From Meloidogyne chitwoodi (lineage: Eukaryota > Nematoda > Chromadorea > Rhabditida > Meloidogynidae): DNA of 64,000 nt. The notes below the pieces were generated by a model, which saw only the letters and a list, made by a program, of their open reading frames with translations, ran no database searches and was not told the DNA's origin. Shown piece after piece: positions 47,191 to 57,325 of the stretch. The stretch covers positions 1,488,001 to 1,552,000 of the forward strand of contig JACZZP010000006.1 of NCBI GenBank assembly GCA_015183035.1, read 5' to 3'. The position numbers were made by a program, and so were the translations under genes. Position 1 is the stretch's first letter. The number at the start of each line of letters is the position of its first letter.

Positions 47191-47826
47191 TTATAAACAT
47201 TTTCCTTTTTTAGCTAAAATACATTGAATTCCATTTTCTTTTAATTCTTTTCCATTAAATATCCATTTATTATTTAAACATTTTAATTCAATATTTATTT
47301 GTTTATTATTAATTTTTAAAAAATGATTTCCAGAAGAATCAAGAATTGCTATTTGAAATTTTTGTTTATTAAATTTATTTGGCAAAGAATTCCTAAAATT
47401 AAAAAATAAATAAAAATATTATTTATTTATTTATTTATTAAAAAAAAACACTTACAAACATTTTATTTTTACTTTATTAAAACAATTATTATTTAAAGTA
47501 TTATTATTATTATTTTTTAAATATTCTAAAATTAATTTTCCATTATAAAAATTTGTTGAATTTATTTGGGTAATATTTTTACAACAATTTATAATAATTG
47601 GAGGATTTTTAGTTGTTTTTATAGTACTAGAAGTAGTAGTATTAGATAATGTTTTTGTTGTTGTTTTAATTGTTGTTTTAATTGTTGTTGTTATTATTTT
47701 AGTTGTTTTAGTTGTTTTTATGATTATTGGTATTTTACTTTGTGATAATGTTGGATAACAAGAATTTACATAAATATTTAAATTAATAAAAATATTTAAA
47801 AATATTAACAAAAATATTAAAAACAT
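47191..47826 (-). CDS. Secreted Thr-rich Cys-domain protein
   Basis: Two exons (47826-47456, 47392-47191) give 190 aa. A signal peptide (MFLIFLLIFLNIFINLNIYV) precedes a Thr/Lys mucin-like linker of repeated KTT units, likely O-glycosylated. The C-terminal domain (about 105 aa) carries spaced cysteines: NCCKNITQ, NNNCFNKVKIKCNS, NIELKCLNNKWIFNG, GIQCILAKKGKCL. This layout resembles the C6/DUF281-type extracellular domains common in nematode secreted proteins, but I cannot confirm the family. Asn and Lys are inflated by A+T pressure. Function is unknown; a secreted or surface location is likely. Confidence 0.72.
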
Positions 47827-48482
47827 TTTTTTAAATAAATAAATAAATAAATTTATTTTCTTAAATTTTATTTTAAGTATATTTATTTTATAAAAACTTT
47901 TTTGTTTTTAAATCTTTCAATTTATGGCAGAGTAATCCTTCTCGAAATTTTAGTATTTTATTTTCTCAATAAAATTTAAAAGAAGATAAAAATATTTATT
48001 TTATTTATAAATTTTTTAAATAAAAATAAATATTACCTAATAAAAATATTTTTATTTTTACTTTAATTTAAGTTCTATATTTATTTAATTTTTTTATTTC
48101 TTTTTTTTTAATTTTAAATAAAAAATAAATTAATAATAAAATTATATTTTAATATGAGTTGAATATTTTAACAAATTAATTAATTATATATATTAATTTA
48201 TAAGATTTTTTAATTAAAAATGACGTGATGAGAATATAAAAAAATTATAAAAATAATATTTTAATATTTTTATTATTATATTTAGAACAGCAGAAGGAGA
48301 AGAAAATAAGTTTAAAATAAAATCCAGTTTTTAATTTATTATTATTTAATTTTTTTTTCATTTTTATTTTAAAAAGACTATAATAAATAAATATAATAGG
48401 TATATAAACTCTTTTTAAATGTCCCAATTTTAATATTATTATTTAAAATAAATTAATAATTAATTAATTAATTATATTATTA
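47827..48482. other. Divergent intergenic region
   Basis: About 650 nt between the divergent Thr-rich protein and the first peptide-precursor gene. It is very A+T-rich. A 60-codon minus-strand frame at 48245-48427 has no splice or start support and is not called. Confidence 0.5.
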
Positions 48483-48837
48483 ATGTTAAAATTAATTAAT
48501 TTAATATTTTTTATTTTTATTATTTTATTTAATTTTATTAAATCTCAAAATTTTTGGGAAGAATTTTTAAATAAAGGATCTTATTCGTATGGAAGTGATA
48601 AAGTATTTATTATTTAATTTATTAAAATATTAAAAACCTTATATATTTAAATATATTTTTTTTATTATTTTAATATTTATTTATTTATTTAAATTAAATT
48701 TACAAATTTTAAAAAATAAATAAAATTAATTTAATTTATTTTCTTAGCATATGCCTCTTGATTTAGGAGCTTTAAGTGGTAGTGGCGGAGGAGATAATAA
48801 TAATCCTTTTGCATTTTTATTTGGTGGTAGAAGATAA
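48483..48837 (+). CDS. Candidate amidated-peptide precursor 1
   Basis: Two exons (48483-48602, 48748-48837) give 69 aa. A signal peptide of about 21 residues (LINLIFFIFIILFNFIKS) is followed by QNFWEEFLNKGSYSYGSDK, then, after the intron, HMPLDLGALSGSGGG and the C-terminus NNNPFAFLFGGRR. A final Gly-Arg-Arg is the standard signal for dibasic cleavage and C-terminal amidation (predicted end ...FLFG-amide). The gene 380 nt downstream is a paralogue with the same intron position and the same KGSYSYGS and PLDLG blocks. I do not recognise the family. A neuropeptide-like or other secreted peptide role is inferred from the precursor layout. Confidence 0.7.
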
Positions 48838-49214
48838 TAAATAAATAAAATAATTTAAATATTATATAATATTTGATTTTATTCATTTTATTATTTTAAT
48901 TGCTAAAAATAAATTAAAATTTAACATTTTTTTGCAAATTTTTCTTTAAAATATTTCTTTTTAAATAAATTAAATGCGGTTAACATTAATAAAATTTAAT
49001 GCAAAAAATTTAACAAAAATAAATATAAAAAATTTCAATGAGAAAGGCAGTAATGTTTTTGGACATAATTTAAATTTAATCGTTCAAATCTTTTTTTTTT
49101 TAATTTATTTAAAAATTAAAATAAAATCGTTCCACATATTTAATCAAAAAAAATAAATATATAAATAAATAAAATTATTTTAATTTTTTAAAAATTAATT
49201 AATTAAAATAAAAA

Positions 49215-49447
49215 ATGATATTAAAAAATATTTTAATTTTTATTATATTAATTTTATTATTATTTATAAAAATAATCAAATCAGAAGAATTTATGGAAAA
49301 TTTTTGGAAAGATATGTCAACAAAAGGATCTTATTCTTATGGCAGTGAAAGAGTTTTATTTTTTATTTTTAATTAATTTTTTATTTTTTTTAAAGATTGC
49401 ACCTTTGGATTTAGGCAAATTATTAGGTATTGAAAGTAGTAGTAGTG

Positions 49448-49482
<35 letters not shown>

Positions 49483-49521
49483 CCTTTTTCTGGTTTATTT
49501 TCACTTTTTGGAAAACGTTAA
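49215..49521 (+). CDS. Candidate amidated-peptide precursor 2
   Basis: Two exons (49215-49352, 49396-49521) give 87 aa. The signal peptide is ILIFIILILLLFIKIIKS, then EEFMENFWKDMSTKGSYSYG, SERIAPLDLGKLLGIESSSS, a run of asparagines from an AAT repeat, and PFSGLFSLFGKR. A terminal Gly-Lys-Arg predicts cleavage and amidation to ...SLF-amide. It shares with the upstream gene the intron position and phase (0), KGSYSYGS(D/E)(K/R), PLDLG and an NNNPF...LF ending, so the pair arose by tandem duplication. The poly-Asn tract replaces the Gly-rich spacer of copy 1. Function is unknown. Confidence 0.7.
49448..49482 (+). repeat. AAT microsatellite coding poly-Asn
   Basis: Eleven or so AAT units in the second exon of peptide precursor 2, encoding an uninterrupted Asn run. 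Length polymorphism would change the spacer without shifting the frame. Confidence 0.85.
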
Positions 49522-50970
49522 TTAATTAATTATTTAAACAAATTAAATATAAATTAACTATTTATTTAAAAACTAATTATTATAATAAATATTTTTAATT
49601 AAAGGAGACTTATTGTTAGGAGAGAACATATTTTATAATTAAAACTTTATTTCTATTTAATTTTTATTTATAAATTAATTTTAATTTTTTTAATTAAATA
49701 ATTTAAAAAATATATTTTTTAGTATTTATTTTATAAATTATTTTATATTTTTAATAAAATAAATTATTGCGCGAATAATTTCTTTCTTAAAAAAAAAGTT
49801 TTTTGATTGTTTGTTGGGTAAAATAAATAAAAAAGAGAAAAAGAATATATTTATGCATGAAAAAAAGAAGAAAAGCAACAATTTTTGTTGAAAATTTTAA
49901 GAAAAAAATACAAAAGTGTGGCCAAATAAAATAATTATTTAAAAAAAAAATAAAAAAACAATAATTTAATTAAAGAAAAATGTTCAAAGATTAATTTAAA
50001 AATAAATAAATAAATAAAGCAACATTTACTTAATTTAATTTAAAAAATAATAGTTAATTAATAACAATTAAATATTATTTGTAAAAAAATATTTTTTTAT
50101 ATTAAAAAATTTTTAAATTAAATTAAATATTATAAAAAGAACAAATAATATTTTAAAAAATTTAATTTATTTCTAGTTTAATAAAAGCCCAGAGGCGAGA
50201 AAATTCACTCAAAAAAAGAAGAATACAATGAGAATTCGCTGAAAAGAATTATCTTTTTCTATTTACTTGAAAAAAGAAAAAATTTATTTAAAAAAAACTT
50301 ACCGGAATAAATGGAACCAAAAAAGAAGAAAAAAAGAAAAATACTAGAAAACATAAAATATTTTTTGTAAAAATTAGTAAAATAAATTGGGCATTGTTTT
50401 ATTTATTTATTTTTATCCTTAAAATTTAAAATTAAAAAATTAATTTAAATTAATGTCAGTATGTATTCTTATTTTTTGGCCAATTTTATTTTATTTTTTT
50501 AATAATTGACCTATTTATTTAATTAAAAAATAAAAAAATTTACGCGTTCCTTCAAATTATTTTTTTGCGAAAATTTAAAAAAAAATTCTTTTGTTATTTT
50601 TTGGACATTTTTACTACATAAATTACTTATTTTCTTTTATTTTAAATTAATTAATTAATTTCTTTGTTCCTTTTCCCGAAATAAAGGTTATTTTAAACTA
50701 AAATATAATTTATATATTTTATTAAAATAATAATTCTTTTAAATTATTCTCTCTTTTTTTTTTATTTAAAATAATTTTAAAAAATAATTATAAATATTTT
50801 ATTTCCTTTTATTATTTTCAAATAAAAGAAAAATTTTCTTTAAATAAATTTTATCAAAATATATTTTTAAATTAAATTTAAAAATAAATAATATTTTTAT
50901 CTCACAATTTTATTTTAATTTTTTAAAAAATAATTAGCTTAATTTATTAATTTATTTTTAGTTTATAAAA
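49522..50970. other. A+T-rich intergenic region upstream of tyrosinase
   Basis: About 1.45 kb without any splice-bounded or long open frame. It contains purine-rich patches (about 49800-49900 and 50180-50350). It presumably holds the tyrosinase promoter. Confidence 0.5.
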
Positions 50971-53900
50971 ATGAAAAGAAAAAGAACAATTAAATATTTA
51001 TTATTATTTTATTATTTATTTTTATTTATTTTATTTTCTAATTTTGCTCAAAAAATACAAAAACCACCAATTTTAAATAATAATAATAATAATACAACAA
51101 ATATTAAAACTGATTGCTCTGATGCACCAACAAATGTTCTTAAACAAACTTGTCTTAAAGTTTTGGAATTTTTTTAATTTTTAATTAATTAAATTAAATT
51201 AAATATAATTTTTATATTATTATAATTATTATTTTCTAAAAAGTTACGTCAAATTGATCGAAAAGCTCGTCAAGCATTAATTCGTCGTGTTGATGATATA
51301 TTTCCTCCATCTGTCCCTGGATCACCTGTTTGGCTTAGACCTCTTCCCGTTTCTTCAAATTCACGTGGACAAGTTGCTTGGAATCCTTATGATTGTATGA
51401 CAATTCAATGTTTATGTCCTTTCTTTCGAGTTATTTAATTTTTAAAAATAATTATTTTTAATATTTTAGGGAACAATGAGAAATGATGGTTATTGTTATT
51501 TACGTTCTGGACAGCCTTTAGCTATTGCTTATAGAAAAGAAGTAATAAAATAATAATTTAATAATTTTTAATTAATTAATTATTTTTTAGTATAGAATGA
51601 TGACTGATGAGGAAAGAGAACGTTTTCATTCAGCATTTAATCAATTAAAATTTAATGGAGAATATACAAGATTTGCTCGTGAACATCAATCTGTAAGTCA
51701 AGGAGGTGCTCATTCAGGTCCAGGTTTTCTTCCTTGGCATAGAGAATTTATTAAAAGAATGGAAATAGCTCTTCGATTAATTGATCCAACAGTAGCTATT
51801 CCCTATTGGGATTCTGGTAAATTTAAATTAAATATATTTTTAATTATTTTTTAAAAAAAGTTCTTGATGTTTATTTACCTGATCCTAGAGATTCAATTTT
51901 CTTTTCTCCTTTATTTGCTGGAGAAATTGATTTTAATGGAAGAGTTGTTAATGGACCTTTTAGTTTTTGGAATACACTTGAAGGAAGAAATGCAATTTGG
52001 AGGTTAATTTTTTAATTTTTATAATTTTTTTAATTTTTTTTTAATTTTTTAATTAAAAAGAACACTTTCTGGTGAGGGTGGCCTCTTTACTGAAGGTATT
52101 TTTTAATTAAATATTTTTTAAAAATAATAATATTTTTTAATTTAATTTAGGACAATTAGCTTCTGTAGCAAATGAACCAAATATTGAACATGTAAGTTTC
52201 TATAATTAATTTAATTTTATTTTTTAAATTAATTAATTCTGCTTTTATTTAAAAATAAATAAATATTTAGGTACTCTCATATACAGTACCTCTTCCTGGT
52301 TGTCCACTTCCTGTAAACTTTAATGCTTTGGAATATACACATTCAAATATTGTAAAATAAATTTAAATAAATATTTACCTATATTATTTTATAAAATTTT
52401 ATTAATTTAAAAAAAATATATTAAATTTCAGCATTTTTGGGTAGGCGGAGATATGAGGGTATATTTATATTAAATTTATTAATTAATTTATTAAATTAAA
52501 AAATTAAAGGTACCAGAAACGTCTGCAAATGACCCAGTCTTCTACATGGTGTAAAATATTTTTATTTAATTTTTAAACCTTTTTTAAATAATTTTTTAGC
52601 ATCATTCATTTGTTGATTTAATTTTTGAAATTTGGCGTCAACGGCAACAGAGAAAGTTTTTATTTTTTATTTTAATTAATTTATTTAATTATTTTTTAGA
52701 GATGTTCGAGAATGGGCTTATACTCCTAGTTAGAATATTTTTTTATTTTTAAATAACTTCTTTTAAGATTTATGGTCATGTGGAAATGAATTTCATTTTT
52801 CTTATGCTTGGATGCGCCCATTTGATTTTCTCTCCAATCAAGATGGTTTGTCTATAAATTTTATTTTTTTTATTAAATTACAATTTTAGGACTTTCTAAT
52901 GCTTATACTGATCAATTATATCGTGTATGTATTTAAATTTATAATTTAAATTAATTTATTAATTAAAAGTATGCACAACGTCCTACATGTTCATCACAAA
53001 TGCCAACATGTGGATCTAGGCAAGTTTAAATAAAAATAAATTTTAATTTAATTTACAATAATAACCTTTATTAAAAGATTGATGAGAAAATTATTATTTT
53101 AGTTTTGAAGATGAAAATAGTTAAATTATTTAAATCTTTTATGTTCTTTTTATCAGAATAAATAAAAAAAGTTTAGATATTTATTCTGTGACTTTAACCA
53201 TGGCTTTCCCCATTGTGTAGCTAAAATTAAATTTGGTGGAATCTGTGAAGGATTTAATGGAATGGATGCTTGTTATAATGGTCAATGTATTTTTGGAAGA
53301 TGTCAACAAGGACCGACACCTCCAGTTATTTTTATTTTATTTAAATTAAAAACTTTTTTTTTAAGCCTTGGCGTCCAACACCTTCACCTCCACATCAACT
53401 TAGACAAATGGGTCAAAGACGTATTCCTCCTCAACCTCATCGTATTAATAATATACGTAATAGACGTTTAAGAAGACCAAATATACCACAAATTCCTCAA
53501 CGTTTTTTAACACGTCAAATGGCAGCAAAAATACATAAACCTTTTATAAATTGTTTTAATATGAATCCTTGTTGTGATCATTGGGCAGAGAATAATGAAT
53601 GCAAAACAAATCAAAAATATATGGAAAAATATTGTAAAAAATTTAATTATATTTTAATTAGTAGAAGAATATTTTTTAATTAAATTTTTTTTTATTATTT
53701 TACGTTTTTGATAATTTAGATAATTATAGCCTTATAAAATATTATTTTTAAAGGTAAAGTATCATGTGAAATCTGTACACCAAATTTTAATATAACAAAT
53801 GAATGTATAGACAGACATTTAAGCTGTAAACAATGGAAGAAAAATGGAGAATGTTTAGGAAAATCAAAGTTTATATTAAAAATAATTTTTTTTAAATTAT

Positions 53901-54188
53901 AATTTTGAGATTATTTCTTGAGGAAAATTGCAGACAAAGTTGTGGAATATGTGAACAAAATAAATATGAAAATTCATGTCTTTCACAAGTTTTACTGGTA
54001 ATATACTTACTATAAAAGAGATCACCAAATTGATCAACTCTTATAGAGAGTTGATCAATAGGAGTGGACTCTTAAAAAATAAAAATTAATTTTTATTTTT
54101 TTAGTTACAAGAATATAACAAAAAATTTATTCAAGAATCAAAAAAGGCTGGAAATATTAGCATAGAAGAATTACCTTTTCGAAATTAA
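50971..54188 (+). CDS. Secreted tyrosinase with C-terminal ShK-like domains
   Basis: Twenty exons run from 50971 to 54188 (50971-51159, 51244-51429, 51470-51541, 51591-51816, 51861-52002, then fifteen smaller ones), giving 671 aa with an exact frame. A signal peptide ([17 protein letters not shown]) comes first. The type-3 copper centre is complete by eye: CuA histidines in [23 protein letters not shown], and CuB histidines in EYTHSNIHFWVGG and [18 protein letters not shown]. Tyrosinases oxidise phenols to quinones, in nematodes probably for cuticle or eggshell tanning. After a Pro/Arg-rich linker, two Cys-rich ShK-like segments follow ([39 protein letters not shown] with CRQSCGIC). The intron after 53019 begins GC (AG|GCAAGT), a GC-AG intron. 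The exact 3' donor of exon 17 (53660) is the least certain junction. Confidence 0.92.
54030..54058. repeat. Perfect 12-bp hairpin in the last tyrosinase intron
   Basis: TTGATCAACTCT (54030-54041) and AGAGTTGATCAA (54047-54058) are exact reverse complements around a 5-nt loop. It could fold in the pre-mRNA and bring the splice sites together; no other role is visible. Confidence 0.7.
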
Positions 54189-55014
54189 AAATAACAAATT
54201 TAAAAATCAACACATTTTTATTCATTTGTATATATAATTTCTACAATTTAATTTGCCATATTATTGTCAAAATTTAAATAAAGATCTCTAAATCTAAAAA
54301 ATATTAAAATAAATTACAAATTTCTCCTTCTTTTATTCAAAATCAAAAATTCTAAAGAGAATCTTCCTAAATTTTAAAAAGTTTTTTAAAATTAAATTTC
54401 TATTAACGTGTTTCTTTCGCCAAAAGATTCATCAGATATTTTTTTTAAAACAAGTGATTGACCAAAATTATTATTAAGTCTTAAGTTGAGAACTTTAACT
54501 AATTCAAAAGGATACTCTCTTCTCCATTTAAAAATAATATCAGACCTTTGGTACTCATAATTCTTAAAAATTAAAATAAATTTTTGGTTTTTTATTATTA
54601 AAAAATAACCGGCAGGCCGACACTTCCGGACCGACACTTCCGGACCAACGCTTCTGGACTCAAACTTCTGGTCCAAAACCTGGATATATATTTAGTACCA
54701 TGCTACAAAGTTGTTGAATAAATTATTATACCAATTGGTCCTTTAAAGATGGAAATAAACTAATTTCTTTGTAAGCTTTTGTGGGCGTCCGGAAATGTCG
54801 GTCCGGAAGTGTCGCTCTACCAAATAACCATAAAACGAAAACAAGCACATGATCTATTTCCACTTTTTGTTAATATTTTATTAAGACTTGAAAAAAAGTC
54901 ATTTATCTTCATTTTGTCGCCATATAATTCATCATATATGTCAACATGTATTTTTATAGTACATAAAAATGTTTCTAAACTCTAAGTTTTTATTATAAAA
55001 AATATAGAAAAATA
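54189..55014. other. Convergent intergenic region
   Basis: This lies between the tyrosinase stop and the F-box gene stop. A 94-codon minus-strand frame (54392-54676) partly overlaps the inverted repeat below and is not supported as a gene. Otherwise nothing was seen. Confidence 0.5.
54618..54814. repeat. GC-rich inverted repeat built of short direct repeats
   Basis: The left arm (54618-54645) holds two CGACACTTCCGGAC units. The right arm (54787-54814) is its reverse complement with one mismatch (TCCGGAAATGTCGGTCCGGA...). The spacer is 141 nt. More degraded copies (CTTCTGGACTC, CTTCTGGTCC) follow the left arm. The design matches the elements at 27.6 and 63.4 kb, although the sequence differs. 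Confidence 0.7.
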
Positions 55015-57077
55015 TTAAAAAAATTTTACAGTCAAATTCTCAACAATTTCCAACACATATTCTTTTTTGAAACAAAAATCACTATAATAGCGAAATTCTA
55101 AGTTCTGAAAATTAAAAAAATATAATATTAGATCATTTATATGTAATTTGTTTAATACATATTCCTAAAAACTTACTTTTAGAGGAGTAATTGAATTTAA
55201 AGTAACAAGAAACTTCAAAAGAAAATCAGAAAATTCAAGATTCCCATCATCACAACTTAACTAAAATTTATTAATTTTTAAATAAATTAATTATTAATTA
55301 CAACTAACATTATGAAAAGGCATTGATTCATTTACACAACCTCTCAAAATTATTGATATTTCAATTGAAAGAGAAGAAAGTTTTTTGAATGAATAAAGTG
55401 CTTCCAATTGACGTGCATCTACTGGCCCATCTAAATCTTCAACATAATTTTCCCAAATAAAATCTAAATGTTCTAAATTTGGACAAGAAGTAGCAAGTTT
55501 CAATAAATCAGACTGAAAAATAATTTTAATTATAAAAATATCTTTATTAATAAATAACACTTGTTTAAGATTATCATACTCTATTTTTAATGCACGTAAA
55601 GAATTTAAGCTTGGATGCAAATTTAAATACATTGAAGAATTCGCATAAAAAATGGGCGTACAAAATCTAAAAATTATAATTTTAAATCAAATTTTGAATA
55701 TTTAAAAATATTTTTTAAAATTTATGTTTAAAAATTACAAGAACTCTATTTCCGTATTTTTTCGGAGAACACCTCCTTCCCCTTAAACTTTATATAAATT
55801 GACATAAACGTTAAAAATAATAAATCCAAAAAATATTTTTGTATTTAAAAAAATATTTACCTAAGAACATCTTTATCATTTAAAATCTGTTCATTTGAAT
55901 TATAATATCTATTACTAAATATTAAAAAGCAAAGGTCTGGACATATTTTAGGAATTTCAATTAAACAGTTTATTATATGAAAATAATCAGAAACATATAA
56001 TTGTTGTAATTTTAAAGGCAAAAATTGTTTTTGTCCTATTTTTGAAGACCTTTCAAAAATGTCATTTATTCTATTAATTTTCAAACATTTAAGCTTTTGA
56101 CATTTTAAACCCAATGAAAGAAATGCATCAATAGTTTGTTTCTGTTAAAATAAATACAATTATTGTCCATTTATATAAACAAAAAATTTAAAACCTTATT
56201 ATTTAGAGATAAATCCAAAGAAAGAATTGAAGGAGCTAGGTACTTTTCAATTTGATTCAAATGCCACAAGTCAATTGGTTCATGCATAGAAAAATGAGTA
56301 AGATTAGGCTTCAAATAGTGAAAATAACGACCAATACGAGTAGAAACATTAATTCCACATTCAATACAAAGACATTTCAAATTTCTAGCACTTCGACGAA
56401 TTAAAGCACTTAATTTACCCAACTAAATAAAAAATTAAAAAGTGGATTAAGGAATAATATAGTTAAATTTTTAAATAAAAATTTTAATTTTGAAAATCTA
56501 ACACTTCGAGAAGGTCTCTTCGTTTTATAAAGACATGGATCGCTAAACAATTTTTTGTATTCAGTCATTGCTTTACTTTGTATTGTAAATTCCTGCTTTT
56601 CATAAACTGCTAAATTCTTTAAATTATTAGTTTTCTTATGACAAACCTTGAAATTTAGGACAATTTCGCTCTTTTATTAATTGTAGAGTTATCTAAATAT
56701 TAGAAATTTTTTTAAGATATTTTTGTTTTGTCAAGTAATTAACTCAAAATGAAAGAACTCTCCATTATAGTATTAAATTTTAGAAATTTCTTACCTTTGT
56801 TTGGGCCTCATTCAATTCTTCAACTTTACCATCAATTTCTTCATTATTCTTCCAATCTTCAGATAAAAGCAGATCTTTATGTGAGAATCTTAAATCTTGA
56901 CAATCCAACCAAGCCCAATTCCAACATAAATCTCTCCAATCTTTACTTACCCTTTCAATTCTAATTCTCTCATGAAAATCGAGAAATTGAAAAATACGTT
57001 TCTTAATGGCAAATAATTACTTTAAATATCAATTAAAATCAAACCAAAATCTCTGGGGGTAAATCCTGAAGTTGCAT
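55015..57077 (-). CDS. F-box protein with leucine-rich repeat-like C-terminus
   Basis: Ten exons (57077-57045, 57001-56795, 56692-56647, 56609-56503, 56422-56195, 56141-55861, 55666-55561, 55512-55309, 55260-55177, 55104-55015) give 461 aa. The F-box is at the very N-terminus and split by intron 1: MQLQDLPPEIL, then KRIFQFLDFHERIRIERVSK and DWRDLCW. F-box proteins bind SKP1 and recruit substrates to SCF ubiquitin ligases. The rest has regularly spaced leucine/cysteine segments of LRR character: RNLKCLCIECGINV, CQKLKCLKINRI, CPDLCFLIFSNR, LNSLRALKIEYDNL, CPNLEHLDFIWENY and LSSLSIEISI. The substrate is unknown; nematode F-box families expand quickly. It starts 248 nt downstream of the WDHD1 stop on the same strand. 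Confidence 0.85.
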
Positions 57078-57325
57078 AGATAAACGTTATGATAATATTG
57101 CTTGACTGTTAGAAATATTGAATAATTAATTTAAAAATAATTTATCGATCGTCTAACTTTGATAAAATAGTTTTAAGTTAATAAAATTTAATACTGATAA
57201 CAGTTAAAGTTTATTGTGTACATAAATTAAAAAATAAATTAAAAAATAAATTAAGTATTAATGATCAAGTTAAAAACATTTAAATATGCAGAAATACTTT
57301 AAATAAAACAAAAAAATTATTTGTT

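Noticed and set aside
48974..49156. 60-codon plus-strand ORF between the two peptide precursors
   Set aside because: Lys/Asn/Phe low complexity as expected from A+T-rich noncoding DNA; no signal peptide and no likeness to its neighbours.
54392..54676. 94-codon minus-strand ORF
   Set aside because: Its first third is the translated inverted repeat (Arg-Pro-Glu-Val repeats); the remainder has no splice-supported partner.
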